64,000 nucleotides of DNA from Bin5 sp965242905 (GTDB taxonomy: Bacteria > Chloroflexota > Anaerolineae > Caldilineales > Caldilineaceae). The position numbers and the translations under genes were made by a program. The stretch is taken from NCBI GenBank assembly GCA_965242905.1, contig CBDETM010000002.1, positions 3,782,001-3,846,000 of the forward strand. Direction: 5' to 3'. The notes below the pieces were generated by a model. The model worked only from the letters and a program-made list of their open reading frames with translations. It made no database searches and was not told the DNA's origin. This document shows positions 53,962-63,142 of the stretch, one piece after another (within the stretch, counting starts at the first letter, position 1; each line of letters begins with the position of its first letter).

Positions 53962-55706
53962 CGGCGAGTGCACCAAAGACCCCAAAAACTGAGACCGGAG
54001 CCGCCGCGAGCGGGGTGCCACCACCGGTGACCGGGTGCGGGCAAGCGCTGGCAGTTCTCCTTGCGCAGTTGCCGGACGGTCTGCTGGTTCATGGTGACGT
54101 TGCGGTGCCGGACGTTGCGGTGGGCGGAATCAGCGAGGACAGCCGGGAGGTGGGCGCGGATACGCTGTTTGTCGCGGTCGAGGGCCTGCAACAGGACGGA
54201 CACCGCTTCATTCCACAGGTGGTTACTGCTGGGGCCGCGGCTGTTGTCGGCAGCCACTCTCTGACGCGGCTGGAAGAACTGAACTGGTGGCCGCAGTCCG
54301 CCGAAACACCTTATATACAGGTAGCGGATAGCCGGGAGGCCCTGGCCTGGCTGAGCGGGGGTCTCTACGGTTTTCCCAGCCGCGACCAGACGGTGATAGG
54401 GGTTACAGGCACGGACGGCAAGACGACGACTTGCGCGCTGCTGGAAGCGATTCTGAGCCGCAGCGCGGATGTGGGTGTCGTTACAACGGTCGGCGCGCGT
54501 ATTGCCGGCGTTGAACAGGAGACCGGGCTGCACGTGACGACGCCGGATGCGCCGACGGTACAGGCGTTTCTGGCGCAGATGCGTTCGGCGGGCTGTGGTT
54601 ACGCGGTGGTCGAGAGCACCAGTTTCGGGCTCGATCAGAAGCGGGTGGCGGCGGTTGAATATGATGTGGCTGCATTGACGAACATCACGCACGAGCACCT
54701 GGATATTCACGGCTCGTTCGAGGCGTACCGGGCGGCGAAGTTTCTGCTATTCCGAAGCCTGTTTGGTTCCGAGCGCAAGCCGGGCGTGCCCCGCGTCGCA
54801 GTATTCAATCTGGATGACAGCAGCTGCCAGCCTTTGCGGGAGGTGCTGGCTGAAGAGCGTGCGCGCAACGAGGCGGCCGGCGTTACGCCCTATATTTATA
54901 GTGTATTCGATCCGACTGCCGACGTGTATGCCCGGCATATCGAGTATCTGCCTGAAGCCACCAGATTTGAACTGGTCTGGCCGGGGGGTACGGTGCCGAT
55001 GGAGACAAAGCTGATTGGCGAGTTCAACGTGTCGAATGTTCTGTGCGCGGCTGCGGCAGCGCTGGGGCTGGGCATTGCGCCTGAGCAGGTCCGGGACGGC
55101 GTCGCCTCCCTCCCGGCGGTGTTGGGGCGCATGCAGCGCATGGACTGCGGGCAGGAATTTCTGGCCGTGGTGGACTTTGCTCATTCGCCGGCCAGCCTGG
55201 AACGAGCGCTGGAGACGCTGCGTCCGCTTGTTGCCAAGGACTGCGGCAGATTGATCGCCATATTCGGCTGCGCGGGTTTGCGGGACCGGGGCAAGAGGCG
55301 GCTGATGGGCCAGGTCAGCGGGCGGCTGGCGGACTTTACCGTCATCACCGCGGAGGACCCCCGGACTGAAGATCTGGCGGAGATCAACCGAGAGATCGCG
55401 GCGGGCGTACGGGAGGTTGTCGAAAACGGGGCCGGGGAAGAAGGCGAGCCGGCGGGCTCATCTCTCTACTACACGATTGTACCCGACCGGGCTGAGGCGA
55501 TCCGATTCGGGGTGGAGATGGCGCGGGCCGGCGATGTTGTGGCGTCCTTTGGCAAGGGTCACGAACGCAGTATGTGCTACGGTGAGACGGAGTACCCCTG
55601 GAACGAGCAGGAGGCGATGCTGACCGCTCTGCGCGGGCGCATAACTGCAGTGGTTAGTGGTCAGCCGCTATACATGTTTCGGGCAGAAGAGGGAGAAGGT
55701 AAGTAG
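53958..55706 (+). CDS. murE: MurE-like Mur ligase
   Basis: 582 residues. The N-terminal MurE-type domain has VGGISEDSREVGADTLFVAV. The central ATPase domain has GVTGTDGKTTT (residues 148-158), TPDAPTVQAFLAQM, VVESTSFGLDQKR and NITHEHLDIHGSFEAYRAAK. The C-terminal domain has VVDFAHSPASLERAL. The position of the amino-acid-selecting motif reads TAEDPRTED instead of DNPR (meso-diaminopimelate) or DDPR-like forms, so the added amino acid is uncertain. The first 30 residues are a Pro/Ala-rich extension. The ATGA overlap couples it to the propeller gene. Confidence 0.85.
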   Translation: MTASAPKTPKTETGAAASGVPPPVTGCGQALAVLLAQLPDGLLVHGDVAVPDVAVGGISEDSREVGADTLFVAVEGLQQDGHRFIPQVVTAGAAAVVGSHSLTRLEELNWWPQSAETPYIQVADSREALAWLSGGLYGFPSRDQTVIGVTGTDGKTTTCALLEAILSRSADVGVVTTVGARIAGVEQETGLHVTTPDAPTVQAFLAQMRSAGCGYAVVESTSFGLDQKRVAAVEYDVAALTNITHEHLDIHGSFEAYRAAKFLLFRSLFGSERKPGVPRVAVFNLDDSSCQPLREVLAEERARNEAAGVTPYIYSVFDPTADVYARHIEYLPEATRFELVWPGGTVPMETKLIGEFNVSNVLCAAAAALGLGIAPEQVRDGVASLPAVLGRMQRMDCGQEFLAVVDFAHSPASLERALETLRPLVAKDCGRLIAIFGCAGLRDRGKRRLMGQVSGRLADFTVITAEDPRTEDLAEINREIAAGVREVVENGAGEEGEPAGSSLYYTIVPDRAEAIRFGVEMARAGDVVASFGKGHERSMCYGETEYPWNEQEAMLTALRGRITAVVSGQPLYMFRAEEGEGK

Positions 55707-56054
55707 AGATTGAGTACAGCAAGAGTCAATCTTTCGCCGTCACTCTGGAGTCGGGTCGTCTATCAGTGTCTCAGATGCCTGTTTTGTGTCTCTGTATGAA
55801 CTATTGTAAGATGTGTGGTAACCTTGGACAGTGCCCGACACGCTTGGCAACCGACCGTATCGGGGGGCCAAATCGGGGCCGTCTGGGCACAGGGATCAAC
55901 CTCTGTTCGAAGACGACCGGAGCGCAACTTTCGGCATTGTCATTCCGGATCAATCGTGATATAACAGTGCCAACAGTGATCGGCTGACGCGCCCGCGGCG
56001 CGCGGTATGTTATTATCTGCTCTTTTTTGATACGCACCCAAAAGGAGGCGGCTC
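55707..56054. other. Intergenic with a GC-rich palindrome before the lipoprotein gene
   Basis: No gene is recognised. A GC-rich palindromic stretch (GCGCCCGCGGCGCGCG, about 55990) and an AT-rich GTATGTTATTATCT lie just upstream of the lipoprotein start, the latter possibly the promoter. Confidence 0.4.
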
Positions 56055-58532
56055 GTGCCGGCCTTACTCCGTAAATTTATTGTAGCTCTGGTCTTTATCC
56101 TGGCACTGGGCGCCTGTGCTGGCGGCGGTGACGGCGGATCTACGTGGTTCAACCTCCCGTCTGTTCCGGTCAGAGTTGACGCCAACGGTTTTGGCACTGT
56201 AATGGGCTTCCCGGCGGCGCCGATTCTACAGCAGCCGATGTTGGACCAGTTCGCGGCTGCAGGCGTCGACGTTTTGGAAGTCCGTATTGGCTATCACGGT
56301 GTTTTTCTCCACGCGAATGGAGAGCCCCTCCCTTATCTGAAGTGGAGTGATGAATCGGCAGACTTAGTGGGCCGCGTTCTGGCCAATGTTCCCGGCGCCG
56401 CGCAGGGGGCTGATGCATTGACCTGGTTACGGCGCGTTGGCCTGGGCGTGATAATCATTTTGCCCGGGGCCGGCGACGATATTCCCTACTGGCAGGGCGA
56501 AGAGCTGGTTAGATCAGAAAGTGCAGCGGAAACCACGATTGGGCCGTTACAGTTTGCCAGCCTGGCATTTGACGCGAACGGCCAGGCGTCGTTCGAAGGG
56601 ATTCCCCTGGCGGAGATTGAGCAGGCCCTGGGCCAGTCGCTAGGCGTGGCCCTGCCGCCGATGGCTCTCCAGATACTGTCGGCGTTGGGCGTGGAGCAGT
56701 TCTCGCTGGCCACGCAGCCGAACGGCATCGATCTCGCGCTGGACAGCACGGCGCTGCCCAGTCTCGCTTACGATACTGAACGCCTGAACAACCTCATGCC
56801 GATTGTCAGCGCGTTCGTAGACCCGTCGATGGGCGGCATGATCGGCGAGGTCATTCCCAAGTTGCCGGGCGCAGACCTGGACGTGATCGTTTCCTTTACC
56901 GGCCAACCGACTGCTGATACGCAGTTGTCGACGATTCCAGTCAGTGTAGGCGACGGCGGTTCGTTGGGCGTGTGGGGTATTCCTCTGGGGATGGACCTTC
57001 TGCCGTCGAATGTGCTTGACATTCTTGGCGCTACAAATGCTCAGAGGCTGGATTTGAGCATTCAGGCTGATGGTCTGTACCTGGCGCTCAATCAGGAGCC
57101 CCTGCCCTCGATTCTGTGGACGGATACGTCGCTCGACACGATCGGTGGTATCGCTGTAGATCTTCTGGGCGTGTCGCCCGGTATGGTTGACGCCGGGTTG
57201 ACGGTGCTGCGCAGTTTGCTTGCCAAGACGAACATTGGTCTGTCTATGGACCTGCCGGGTGCGGACGCCTCGGCATTCGCCGCTGATTTTGACGTTGCGG
57301 CCCCCAACTTCGCGGCGGCGCCGGAAGGGATGGAACCGGCGTTGCAGATCGGCGCGGCCATCGACAGAGATGGGTTTGTGCAGTCGGCGCTGGGACTCTC
57401 GCTCGCGGACCTCGCCGGCCTGCTGCCGCCGGTCAGTTTGCCGCCGCTGGTAATGAATATCGTTGGCGGGGTCGGATCGGATACGCTGCAGTTGACGACT
57501 TCCTCAGGCGGCATTGACCTGGTGGGGGATGGCGGCAGCCTGTTGACGCTGCAGTACGACGAGGCGGCTCTTAACCGTCTTCTGGTGGTAGTATCCTCGC
57601 TGTCGGACAGCATCGCGTTCATTGGGACGATAGAGGAGTATCTGCCGCACCTGCCGCCGGTCCTCTCATCGGGCCTGGATGTGCAGCTGGCCCTGGCGGG
57701 CCAGGAAGCTCCCGAGACGAAACTGGATTCTCTGCCCGTCGAAGTCAAGGCGGACGGCTCGCTCGCCCTGATGGGTATCCCTTTGGGTGACCAGTCGATT
57801 TTGCAGCCGCGCTTCATAACGGATATGCAGGCCCTGGGCGTCCAGAGGCTGGACCTGAATATCATTGACGCCAGCCTGTATCTGGCCTCGAACGGCGGTC
57901 ATCTGCCGGTCATTTCCTGGACCGAACAGTCGATGGCGACAGTTCAGCGGGTCGTGAGTGAACTGCTACCGGTTCCGCCCGGTGTGCTGGAAGTTGGCAT
58001 CGATTTCCTGCAGAAAACAGATATAGGCGTTGCCCTTTCGATTCCGGTTGCCGACGGCGTTGCGGCTGTAGACGTGCCGCCCGCGTTTGACGTGACCTCG
58101 GTGCGCATGGAACCGCCGGATATCGATGCCGAGTACCGGCCTGTGCTTGCGCTCAGGCTCAGGTTGGACGGTTCGGAAATTACGTCTGTCGGCGGCGTGC
58201 CCGCCAGCACATTCCAGGAGAACGGTGTAAGCCTGCCCTCTCTGCCTGCAAACATTGCCTCAATTCTCTACGACGGCCTGCAGGTTGCCGAGTTGGAGTT
58301 GACCTCATCGGCTAACCAGCTGAATGTGGTCGCGGACGAGGAAGTCCTGCTCACCGTTCACTACGACTCGCCTTCGATTCTGCGCACGCTGGACCTTGCG
58401 GCTCCGTTCCTTCCGGAAGATGTTGCCAACATACTGGCGGACCCGAACATTTCGGCGTTATTCACAGAGGAACTGCTGCCACTGATTGTAGGCGCCCAAT
58501 TAGACGTAACGGCGGAGTTGAATCAGGAGTAG
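56055..58532 (+). CDS. Large lipoprotein of six internal repeats
   Basis: 825 residues from GTG 56055, with AAAGGAGG seven bases upstream. The lipoprotein signal has ALGAC at the cleavage site. The mature part consists of six repeats of about 130 residues, starting near residues 41, 172, 299, 437, 565 and 700. Odd repeats share GVWGIPLG, a RLDLSIQADGLYLAL segment and LPSILWTD. Even repeats share FEGIPLAEIEQ, a LPPMALQIL segment and a LPSLAYDTE-like end. It therefore probably arose by triplication of an A-B pair. No enzymatic motif is seen; it looks like a structural or binding surface protein. Confidence 0.8.
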   Translation: MPALLRKFIVALVFILALGACAGGGDGGSTWFNLPSVPVRVDANGFGTVMGFPAAPILQQPMLDQFAAAGVDVLEVRIGYHGVFLHANGEPLPYLKWSDESADLVGRVLANVPGAAQGADALTWLRRVGLGVIIILPGAGDDIPYWQGEELVRSESAAETTIGPLQFASLAFDANGQASFEGIPLAEIEQALGQSLGVALPPMALQILSALGVEQFSLATQPNGIDLALDSTALPSLAYDTERLNNLMPIVSAFVDPSMGGMIGEVIPKLPGADLDVIVSFTGQPTADTQLSTIPVSVGDGGSLGVWGIPLGMDLLPSNVLDILGATNAQRLDLSIQADGLYLALNQEPLPSILWTDTSLDTIGGIAVDLLGVSPGMVDAGLTVLRSLLAKTNIGLSMDLPGADASAFAADFDVAAPNFAAAPEGMEPALQIGAAIDRDGFVQSALGLSLADLAGLLPPVSLPPLVMNIVGGVGSDTLQLTTSSGGIDLVGDGGSLLTLQYDEAALNRLLVVVSSLSDSIAFIGTIEEYLPHLPPVLSSGLDVQLALAGQEAPETKLDSLPVEVKADGSLALMGIPLGDQSILQPRFITDMQALGVQRLDLNIIDASLYLASNGGHLPVISWTEQSMATVQRVVSELLPVPPGVLEVGIDFLQKTDIGVALSIPVADGVAAVDVPPAFDVTSVRMEPPDIDAEYRPVLALRLRLDGSEITSVGGVPASTFQENGVSLPSLPANIASILYDGLQVAELELTSSANQLNVVADEEVLLTVHYDSPSILRTLDLAAPFLPEDVANILADPNISALFTEELLPLIVGAQLDVTAELNQE

Positions 58533-58562
58533 TTATTCTTTTTGCAGTCGGATTCGAATAGG

Positions 58563-58594
58563 GGCGAGAGCGGAATCCTGCTCTCGCCTTTTTT
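58563..58594 (+). terminator. Rho-independent terminator of the lipoprotein gene
   Basis: GGCGAGAGC pairs with GCTCTCGCC around an 8-nt loop, followed by TTTTTT. It lies 30 bp past the lipoprotein stop and also sits in the leader of the next gene. Confidence 0.9.
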
Positions 58595-58619
58595 GTACTT
58601 TACAGAGGAGATTTTCACG

Positions 58620-59126
58620 ATGCCCAATGGCGGTTCAGACTGCTGTGGGACCTGCTGGTTCAATCGCAGGAACCGGGGAGAAAGGGGTTACAGCAGGCTT
58701 GGCGACACGGATGTGGAAGCCTACTGCGAGATCAGGGATGTGCTCATCGAGAATCCCTTTTGGACGTATTGCGCCAATCATCCGCACAGGAGGCCGCAGC
58801 GGGACCCGATTCCGATTGGCCCGATCATGCGAGCAGTCGAAGGAGACAGTTCGTTGATGGGATATGGGCGCGAAGTGTGGATACCGTCGCCTGATACGGA
58901 GGAGGTTCGTGAGCACCTGCTTGAAATTCTGAACAGGTTACCTACGCACATGGCTGCGGATCGTTATCCGGCCCGGCCCGGCCTGGCTGAAGTTGTGGTG
59001 CGGCAGCTTGGTGAATTCAGGGAGCGGAGGGCTGAGAAGAGGATCCGGTGGCTCAGCGAAAATCTGCCGGAATCTTGGGCGAGTGTGGCGCGAGAGGCTC
59101 TGGCTAAGATCAAGGCGGAGGATTGA
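58620..59126 (+). CDS. Cys-motif protein of unknown function
   Basis: 168 residues from ATG 58620, with AGAGGAG about ten bases upstream; the longer frame runs through the terminator and is unlikely. The N-terminal part has Cys residues in GSDCCGTCWFNRRN, EAYCEIRD and WTYCANHP, consistent with a small metal-binding (zinc-ribbon-like) module. The rest is helical (LREHLLEIL-like and AEKRIRWLSENLPESW). The family is not recognised. The Cys pattern occurs in short bacterial proteins of unknown role. Confidence 0.7.
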   Translation: MPNGGSDCCGTCWFNRRNRGERGYSRLGDTDVEAYCEIRDVLIENPFWTYCANHPHRRPQRDPIPIGPIMRAVEGDSSLMGYGREVWIPSPDTEEVREHLLEILNRLPTHMAADRYPARPGLAEVVVRQLGEFRERRAEKRIRWLSENLPESWASVAREALAKIKAED

Positions 59127-59369
59127 GAGAAAGGAGACCGAACCCGGAGCGAATCTGCTTCTGGCTGTCGACACAAGAGATAAGGCAGAAGGCGTTCATA
59201 CGAATACGCGTAGGTCGGGTTTGTGTGTCAAAGAATCGGGACGGCCAAACCCCATTAAAGTTACAGCCCGTCTCCAGCTAAACTTCGTGTAGTCAAATCA
59301 AGATCACGGCCCGCCAGGGCAGGTCGCATTCCGCACATAGATGGGCCAGACCTAACATCCATGTCAAAG
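59127..59369. other. Intergenic, no gene recognised
   Basis: Between the Cys-motif gene and the MITE-like element no credible frame is seen. Confidence 0.45.
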
Positions 59370-59839
59370 GGGTGCATCTCACATTTTGGGAAGGGAACGG
59401 TCTGGCGGGGATTCAGTGCCATCGGTGGCTGGAGTCGTTTACCGTTATTGGGCGAGACGCAGTGCAGGCGCTTGGCCTAGCCGTACGGTGGAATCCGTCA
59501 GTTGGGGAGGGTGCGGGGGCAGGCACAAGGCCGGCACCTCCGGCGATCTGATGGGACTGGCGGGTCGTGGTCTGGCTGGACACTTTCCATTTGGCGCTCG
59601 TCACCAATGTCGACACACGGTCGGCGAGGCGTGTTGTAGGAGAGGGGGCGTTGCGGGGGCGGAGCCCCCGCACAAGGGAGGGCCGAATAGGCCCGACCGC
59701 CCAAAACTGCAGGGGCTAGGGGCTGGGGGCCAGGGGATAGGGACGGCGCTACCTCGGACTCAGGGCTGATCGCGAGATGGTTGGGGCTCCGCAGCGACCT
59801 GAGGCATGGGGAAGTTCGTCCCAATTTTGGAATGCACGC
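59370..59839. mobile_element. MITE-like element with ISKra4-like ends (copy B)
   Basis: A 470-bp non-coding element. Left end GGGTGCATCTCAC; complement of right end GCGTGCATTCCAA. Both resemble the ISKra4 element's GGGTGCATCCCAA. It is flanked by an exact duplication ATGTCAAAG at 59361-59369 and 59840-59848 (9 bp; 8 bp if the element begins one base earlier). It shares with copy A the internal GGAACGGTC...GGCGGGGA and TGGTCTGGCTGGACACTTT segments and contains copy 5 of the double-hairpin module (59640-59725). A degenerate REP family 2 hairpin lies at 59516-59540. Confidence 0.82.
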
Positions 59840-60070
59840 ATGTCAAAGAGAGGCATTGACCCGTCAATCCGTGTGTGGTAGATTCGGGCAAAACTCGGTG
59901 AGATTCGGGGGCTGCGGCATGGCCCTGACTACTTCATCCATCGTGGATTTAGGACGCCGGTTTGGCGAACCGTTCATGGCTTATACTAAGGTCGTGCAAT
60001 TGCGCCCGAGTAGTCTGCCACTTCGGAGCCGAGATCGAGTGGACTCCAGCAAATCAAGTGCGAGGTTCTG

Positions 60071-60874
60071 ATGACAGATCGCGTAAAAGGGAAAGTTGCC
60101 ATTGTTACCGGGGCCGGTTCGGTGGGTCCCGGATGGGGGAATGGGAAGGCGGCGGCGGTGCTCTATGCCCGTGAAGGGGCGAAGGTTTTTCTCGTCGATT
60201 ACAACCCGGATGCCGCCAGTGAGACGAAGGGTATCATTGAGCAGGAAGGGGGAGAATGTACGGCCTTTGAGGCCGACGTGACCGATTCTGAGGCTGTCGA
60301 GCGGATGGCCGCGGCGTGTATAGAGACCTACGGCAGGATCGACATACTTCACAATAACGTTGGGATCATCGAAGTGGGCGGGCCGGTCGAGATCAGCGAG
60401 GAGAACTGGGACCGGTTGATGGCGGTCAACGTGAAGGGAACGTTTCTGACGTGCAAGTTCTGTGTCCCGCATATGGAGAGGCAGGGGGGCGGGGCGATCG
60501 TCAACATTTCTTCGATTGCCGGCATTCGCTACACGGGCTATCCGAGCGTCTCCTACAATGCTTCAAAGGGGGCCATCAACCAGCTGACGCAGAACATCGC
60601 GATGCAGTACGCGCAGAAGGGTATACGCGCGAACTGTGTTCTGCCGGGTCTGATGAACACGCCTTTCATCACGCAAGGGCTGCAGGAGGCCTACTCTGAT
60701 GAGGGCGTCGAGGAGATGATCCGACAGCGGGACAATTTGTGCCCGATGAAAAAGATGGGGGATGCCTGGGACGTCGCCTATGCCGCCCTGTTCCTGGCGT
60801 CCGACGAGGCCAAGTACATTACCGGCGTCAATCTGCTCGTGGATGGCGGACTGACGTGCGGGTTTGCTCCCTAA
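60071..60874 (+). CDS. Short-chain dehydrogenase/reductase
   Basis: 267 residues of classical SDR. VTGAGSVGPGWGNG is the nucleotide-binding loop (an unusually long TGxxxGxG variant), then LHNNVG, catalytic Ser in VNISSIAG, YNASK (Tyr/Lys) and a C-terminal NLLVDGG. It oxidises or reduces a hydroxyl/keto group with NAD(P). It is the first gene of the 60-64 kb catabolic cluster; the next gene starts within 7 bp. Confidence 0.9.
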   Translation: MTDRVKGKVAIVTGAGSVGPGWGNGKAAAVLYAREGAKVFLVDYNPDAASETKGIIEQEGGECTAFEADVTDSEAVERMAAACIETYGRIDILHNNVGIIEVGGPVEISEENWDRLMAVNVKGTFLTCKFCVPHMERQGGGAIVNISSIAGIRYTGYPSVSYNASKGAINQLTQNIAMQYAQKGIRANCVLPGLMNTPFITQGLQEAYSDEGVEEMIRQRDNLCPMKKMGDAWDVAYAALFLASDEAKYITGVNLLVDGGLTCGFAP

Positions 60875-60880
60875 GTGCCT

Positions 60881-61981
60881 ATGCCGAAGGAAGTGCTGTT
60901 TGCCGGTCCCCGCCAGGTGGAAGTAGGCGAATACGTCGACTCGCCGCTTTGTCCGAGGGATGTGAGGGTCGAGAATCTCTACTCCGGGATCAGCCACGGC
61001 ACCGAGCGCTCCCATTTTCGCGGCGAGGCGGTCTGGCATGGGCGCAGCGTGGAGACGGACGGCTTCGTAACTGAGGGGCGCTCGATGAAGTACCCCTTCA
61101 CCTATGGGTACGAGGATGTTGCCCGTGTGGTGGAGGTCGGTGCGGAGGTGAGCGAGCTGGCTGTCGGCGACGTGGTGATGGGATCGGCGCACCATCGGGA
61201 GACCCGGAACTTCAACCTGGACGAGGCGAAGGTCGGGGCGACGACTGGCGGTGTCGGTGTCAGCGTTTTTCCCTTCCCGCTGCCGCACGACGATGACCTA
61301 GAGAAGTATGTATTCGTGAGTCTGGGCACGGTCGCTCTGGACGCGGTTCTCGTCGGGCCGGTTCGGATAGGGGAGAGCGCGGTGGTTGTCGGTCAGGGGG
61401 TTGTCGGGCTGCTGACCATGCAGCTGTGCAAGCTTTCCGGTGCTGACCCGGTTATCGCGATCGATCTTCTCGATGAACGGCTCGAAACGGCGAAACGCCT
61501 GGGCGCCGACCATGCGCTCAACCCCAATCACGGCGACGTCGGGCGCGAGGTGAAGCGTATCCTTGGCGGGCCGGGGGCAGACGTCTGTTTCGAGTGTTCC
61601 GGCCAGGCAGGCGGGATTGGTCTGGCCATGCATTGCGGGACGCCTTTCCCGAAGGTCGTCGCGGTGGGGATGTACGACGGTCCGGCCGATGCTCTTTACC
61701 TCGGCGAAGAGTTCTGCCGCAGCGCCGGGCAGATCCTTCATTCGCGCAGCGGCGGCTACCGTCTGCCTCCCGAGAATCCAGAAAGTGGTCTCTATCATCG
61801 CCGCTGGGACATCAACCGCGTGCACAATGTGATCATCAAGTTGTTGCACACAGGCAAACTCGATGTCAGCGGTCTGATCACTCATCGCTTCGCCCTGGAT
61901 GATGCTCCGCAGGCTTACAAGCTGATCGACGAAGGGGCGGCGGGGATGATGAAGGTCATCTTCGACCTGACCACGGCGTAG
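60881..61981 (+). CDS. Medium-chain zinc-type alcohol dehydrogenase-like protein
   Basis: 366 residues from ATG 60881 (MPKEVLFAGPRQVEVGEY); a GTG at 60875 adjoins the SDR stop. The Rossmann domain has VVVGQGVVGLLTMQLCKL (about 165-185). The usual catalytic Cys near the GHE motif is replaced: this region reads SGISHGTERSHF and TYGYEDVARVVEVG, so zinc binding is probably lost, as in the threonine-dehydrogenase-like and bacteriochlorophyllide-type members. It may use another mechanism or substrate class. It is co-directional and tightly spaced in the cluster. Confidence 0.82.
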   Translation: MPKEVLFAGPRQVEVGEYVDSPLCPRDVRVENLYSGISHGTERSHFRGEAVWHGRSVETDGFVTEGRSMKYPFTYGYEDVARVVEVGAEVSELAVGDVVMGSAHHRETRNFNLDEAKVGATTGGVGVSVFPFPLPHDDDLEKYVFVSLGTVALDAVLVGPVRIGESAVVVGQGVVGLLTMQLCKLSGADPVIAIDLLDERLETAKRLGADHALNPNHGDVGREVKRILGGPGADVCFECSGQAGGIGLAMHCGTPFPKVVAVGMYDGPADALYLGEEFCRSAGQILHSRSGGYRLPPENPESGLYHRRWDINRVHNVIIKLLHTGKLDVSGLITHRFALDDAPQAYKLIDEGAAGMMKVIFDLTTA

Positions 61982-62042
61982 TTTCTTTTGTGTCCTAGCG
62001 CGTCCAATCGGGTTGTTCTTTCCCGGCGATGGAGGATTTGTC

Positions 62043-63131
62043 TTGTCGAGCAAAGTAAACGCCGCGGTTGTCGTCAGCACGCGCGAGATGGAGATCCGGG
62101 CATTCGACAGGCCGGTCATCGGCGAAGACGACGGGCTTCTGAGAGTCGAAATGTGCGGCGTCTGCGGCAGCGATCCCCGTATCTACAACTGGACAGAATC
62201 CCACCGGTTTCCGCTCATTATGGGTCATGAGCTTGTTGGTCACATCGAGGAGATCGGGCACCGGGCGGCGGCGCGCTGGGGCGTCGAGGCGGGCGATCGG
62301 GTCATCGTCGAGCACCTGTTCGGGTGCGGGCATTGCCGCTGGTGTCTGCTGGGCGAGTACCGGTTCTGCGAGGCGCATCAGGGGTACGGAGGGACGACGC
62401 CGTCCAGCGTGCCGCCTCATTTGTGGGGCGCTTACAGCGAGTACATGTACTTGGCGCCCAATTCGCGCGTGCACCGCATTGCGGAGGAGGTGCCGGCCGA
62501 GGCAGCGGCGATGACCTGCGCCAACATCGGAAACGGGTTGCGCTGGGTGGGCACGAAGGGCGGCGCCGCGATCGGGGATAACGTGGTGGTCATCGGGCCG
62601 GGCGGGCAGGGCCTGGCCGCGATACTGGCGGCCAACGAGGCCGGCGCGTCGAAGATCATCGTGCTTGGGCTGAGTCAGGACGAGCATCGATTTGCGCTGG
62701 CAAGGCAATTCGGGGCGACGCACAAAATCAATCTCGAGCGCGACGACCCGGTCGAAGCCGTCCTGGAGCTTACCGACGGCGTTTTGGCAGATATGGTCGT
62801 GGACGTGACCGGTGCTACGGCTTCCTTTCCCCTGGCGCTGGAGCTGGCGCGGCCGATGGGAGTAGTCGTTGTCGGTTCGAACACCGGCGAGCAGGAGGTC
62901 TCCGTCGTTCCCAGCCAGATTCCGATCAAGGAACTGCGCGTGCAGGGGGTGAATACGCACGATACGCCGGCCGTACAGGCTGCGATCAAGGTTGTCGAAT
63001 CGCGGCGCTATCCGATCGAGAAGATGGTCACGCATCATTTCACACTGGCCGAGGCGGAGACGGCGGTGCTTGCGGCGGGCGGCGAGATCAAGCTGGACGG
63101 CTTTATTAAGGGCGTGATCGTCCCGAACTGA
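62043..63131 (+). CDS. Zinc-dependent alcohol/polyol dehydrogenase
   Basis: About 362 residues starting at TTG 62043 (SSKVNAAVVVSTREMEI), eight bases after GGAGG; a longer frame from 62013 lacks a good site. The catalytic zinc ligands CGVCGSD and MGHELVG are present. The structural zinc lobe CGHCRWCLLGEYRFC (four Cys) is complete, and the Rossmann loop is VVIGPGGQGLAAIL. It fits the sorbitol/threonine dehydrogenase-like MDR family. The substrate is unknown, but the neighbours indicate degradation of a hydroxylated compound. Confidence 0.88.
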   Translation: MSSKVNAAVVVSTREMEIRAFDRPVIGEDDGLLRVEMCGVCGSDPRIYNWTESHRFPLIMGHELVGHIEEIGHRAAARWGVEAGDRVIVEHLFGCGHCRWCLLGEYRFCEAHQGYGGTTPSSVPPHLWGAYSEYMYLAPNSRVHRIAEEVPAEAAAMTCANIGNGLRWVGTKGGAAIGDNVVVIGPGGQGLAAILAANEAGASKIIVLGLSQDEHRFALARQFGATHKINLERDDPVEAVLELTDGVLADMVVDVTGATASFPLALELARPMGVVVVGSNTGEQEVSVVPSQIPIKELRVQGVNTHDTPAVQAAIKVVESRRYPIEKMVTHHFTLAEAETAVLAAGGEIKLDGFIKGVIVPN

Positions 63132-63142
63132 GGAGCGTCAGC

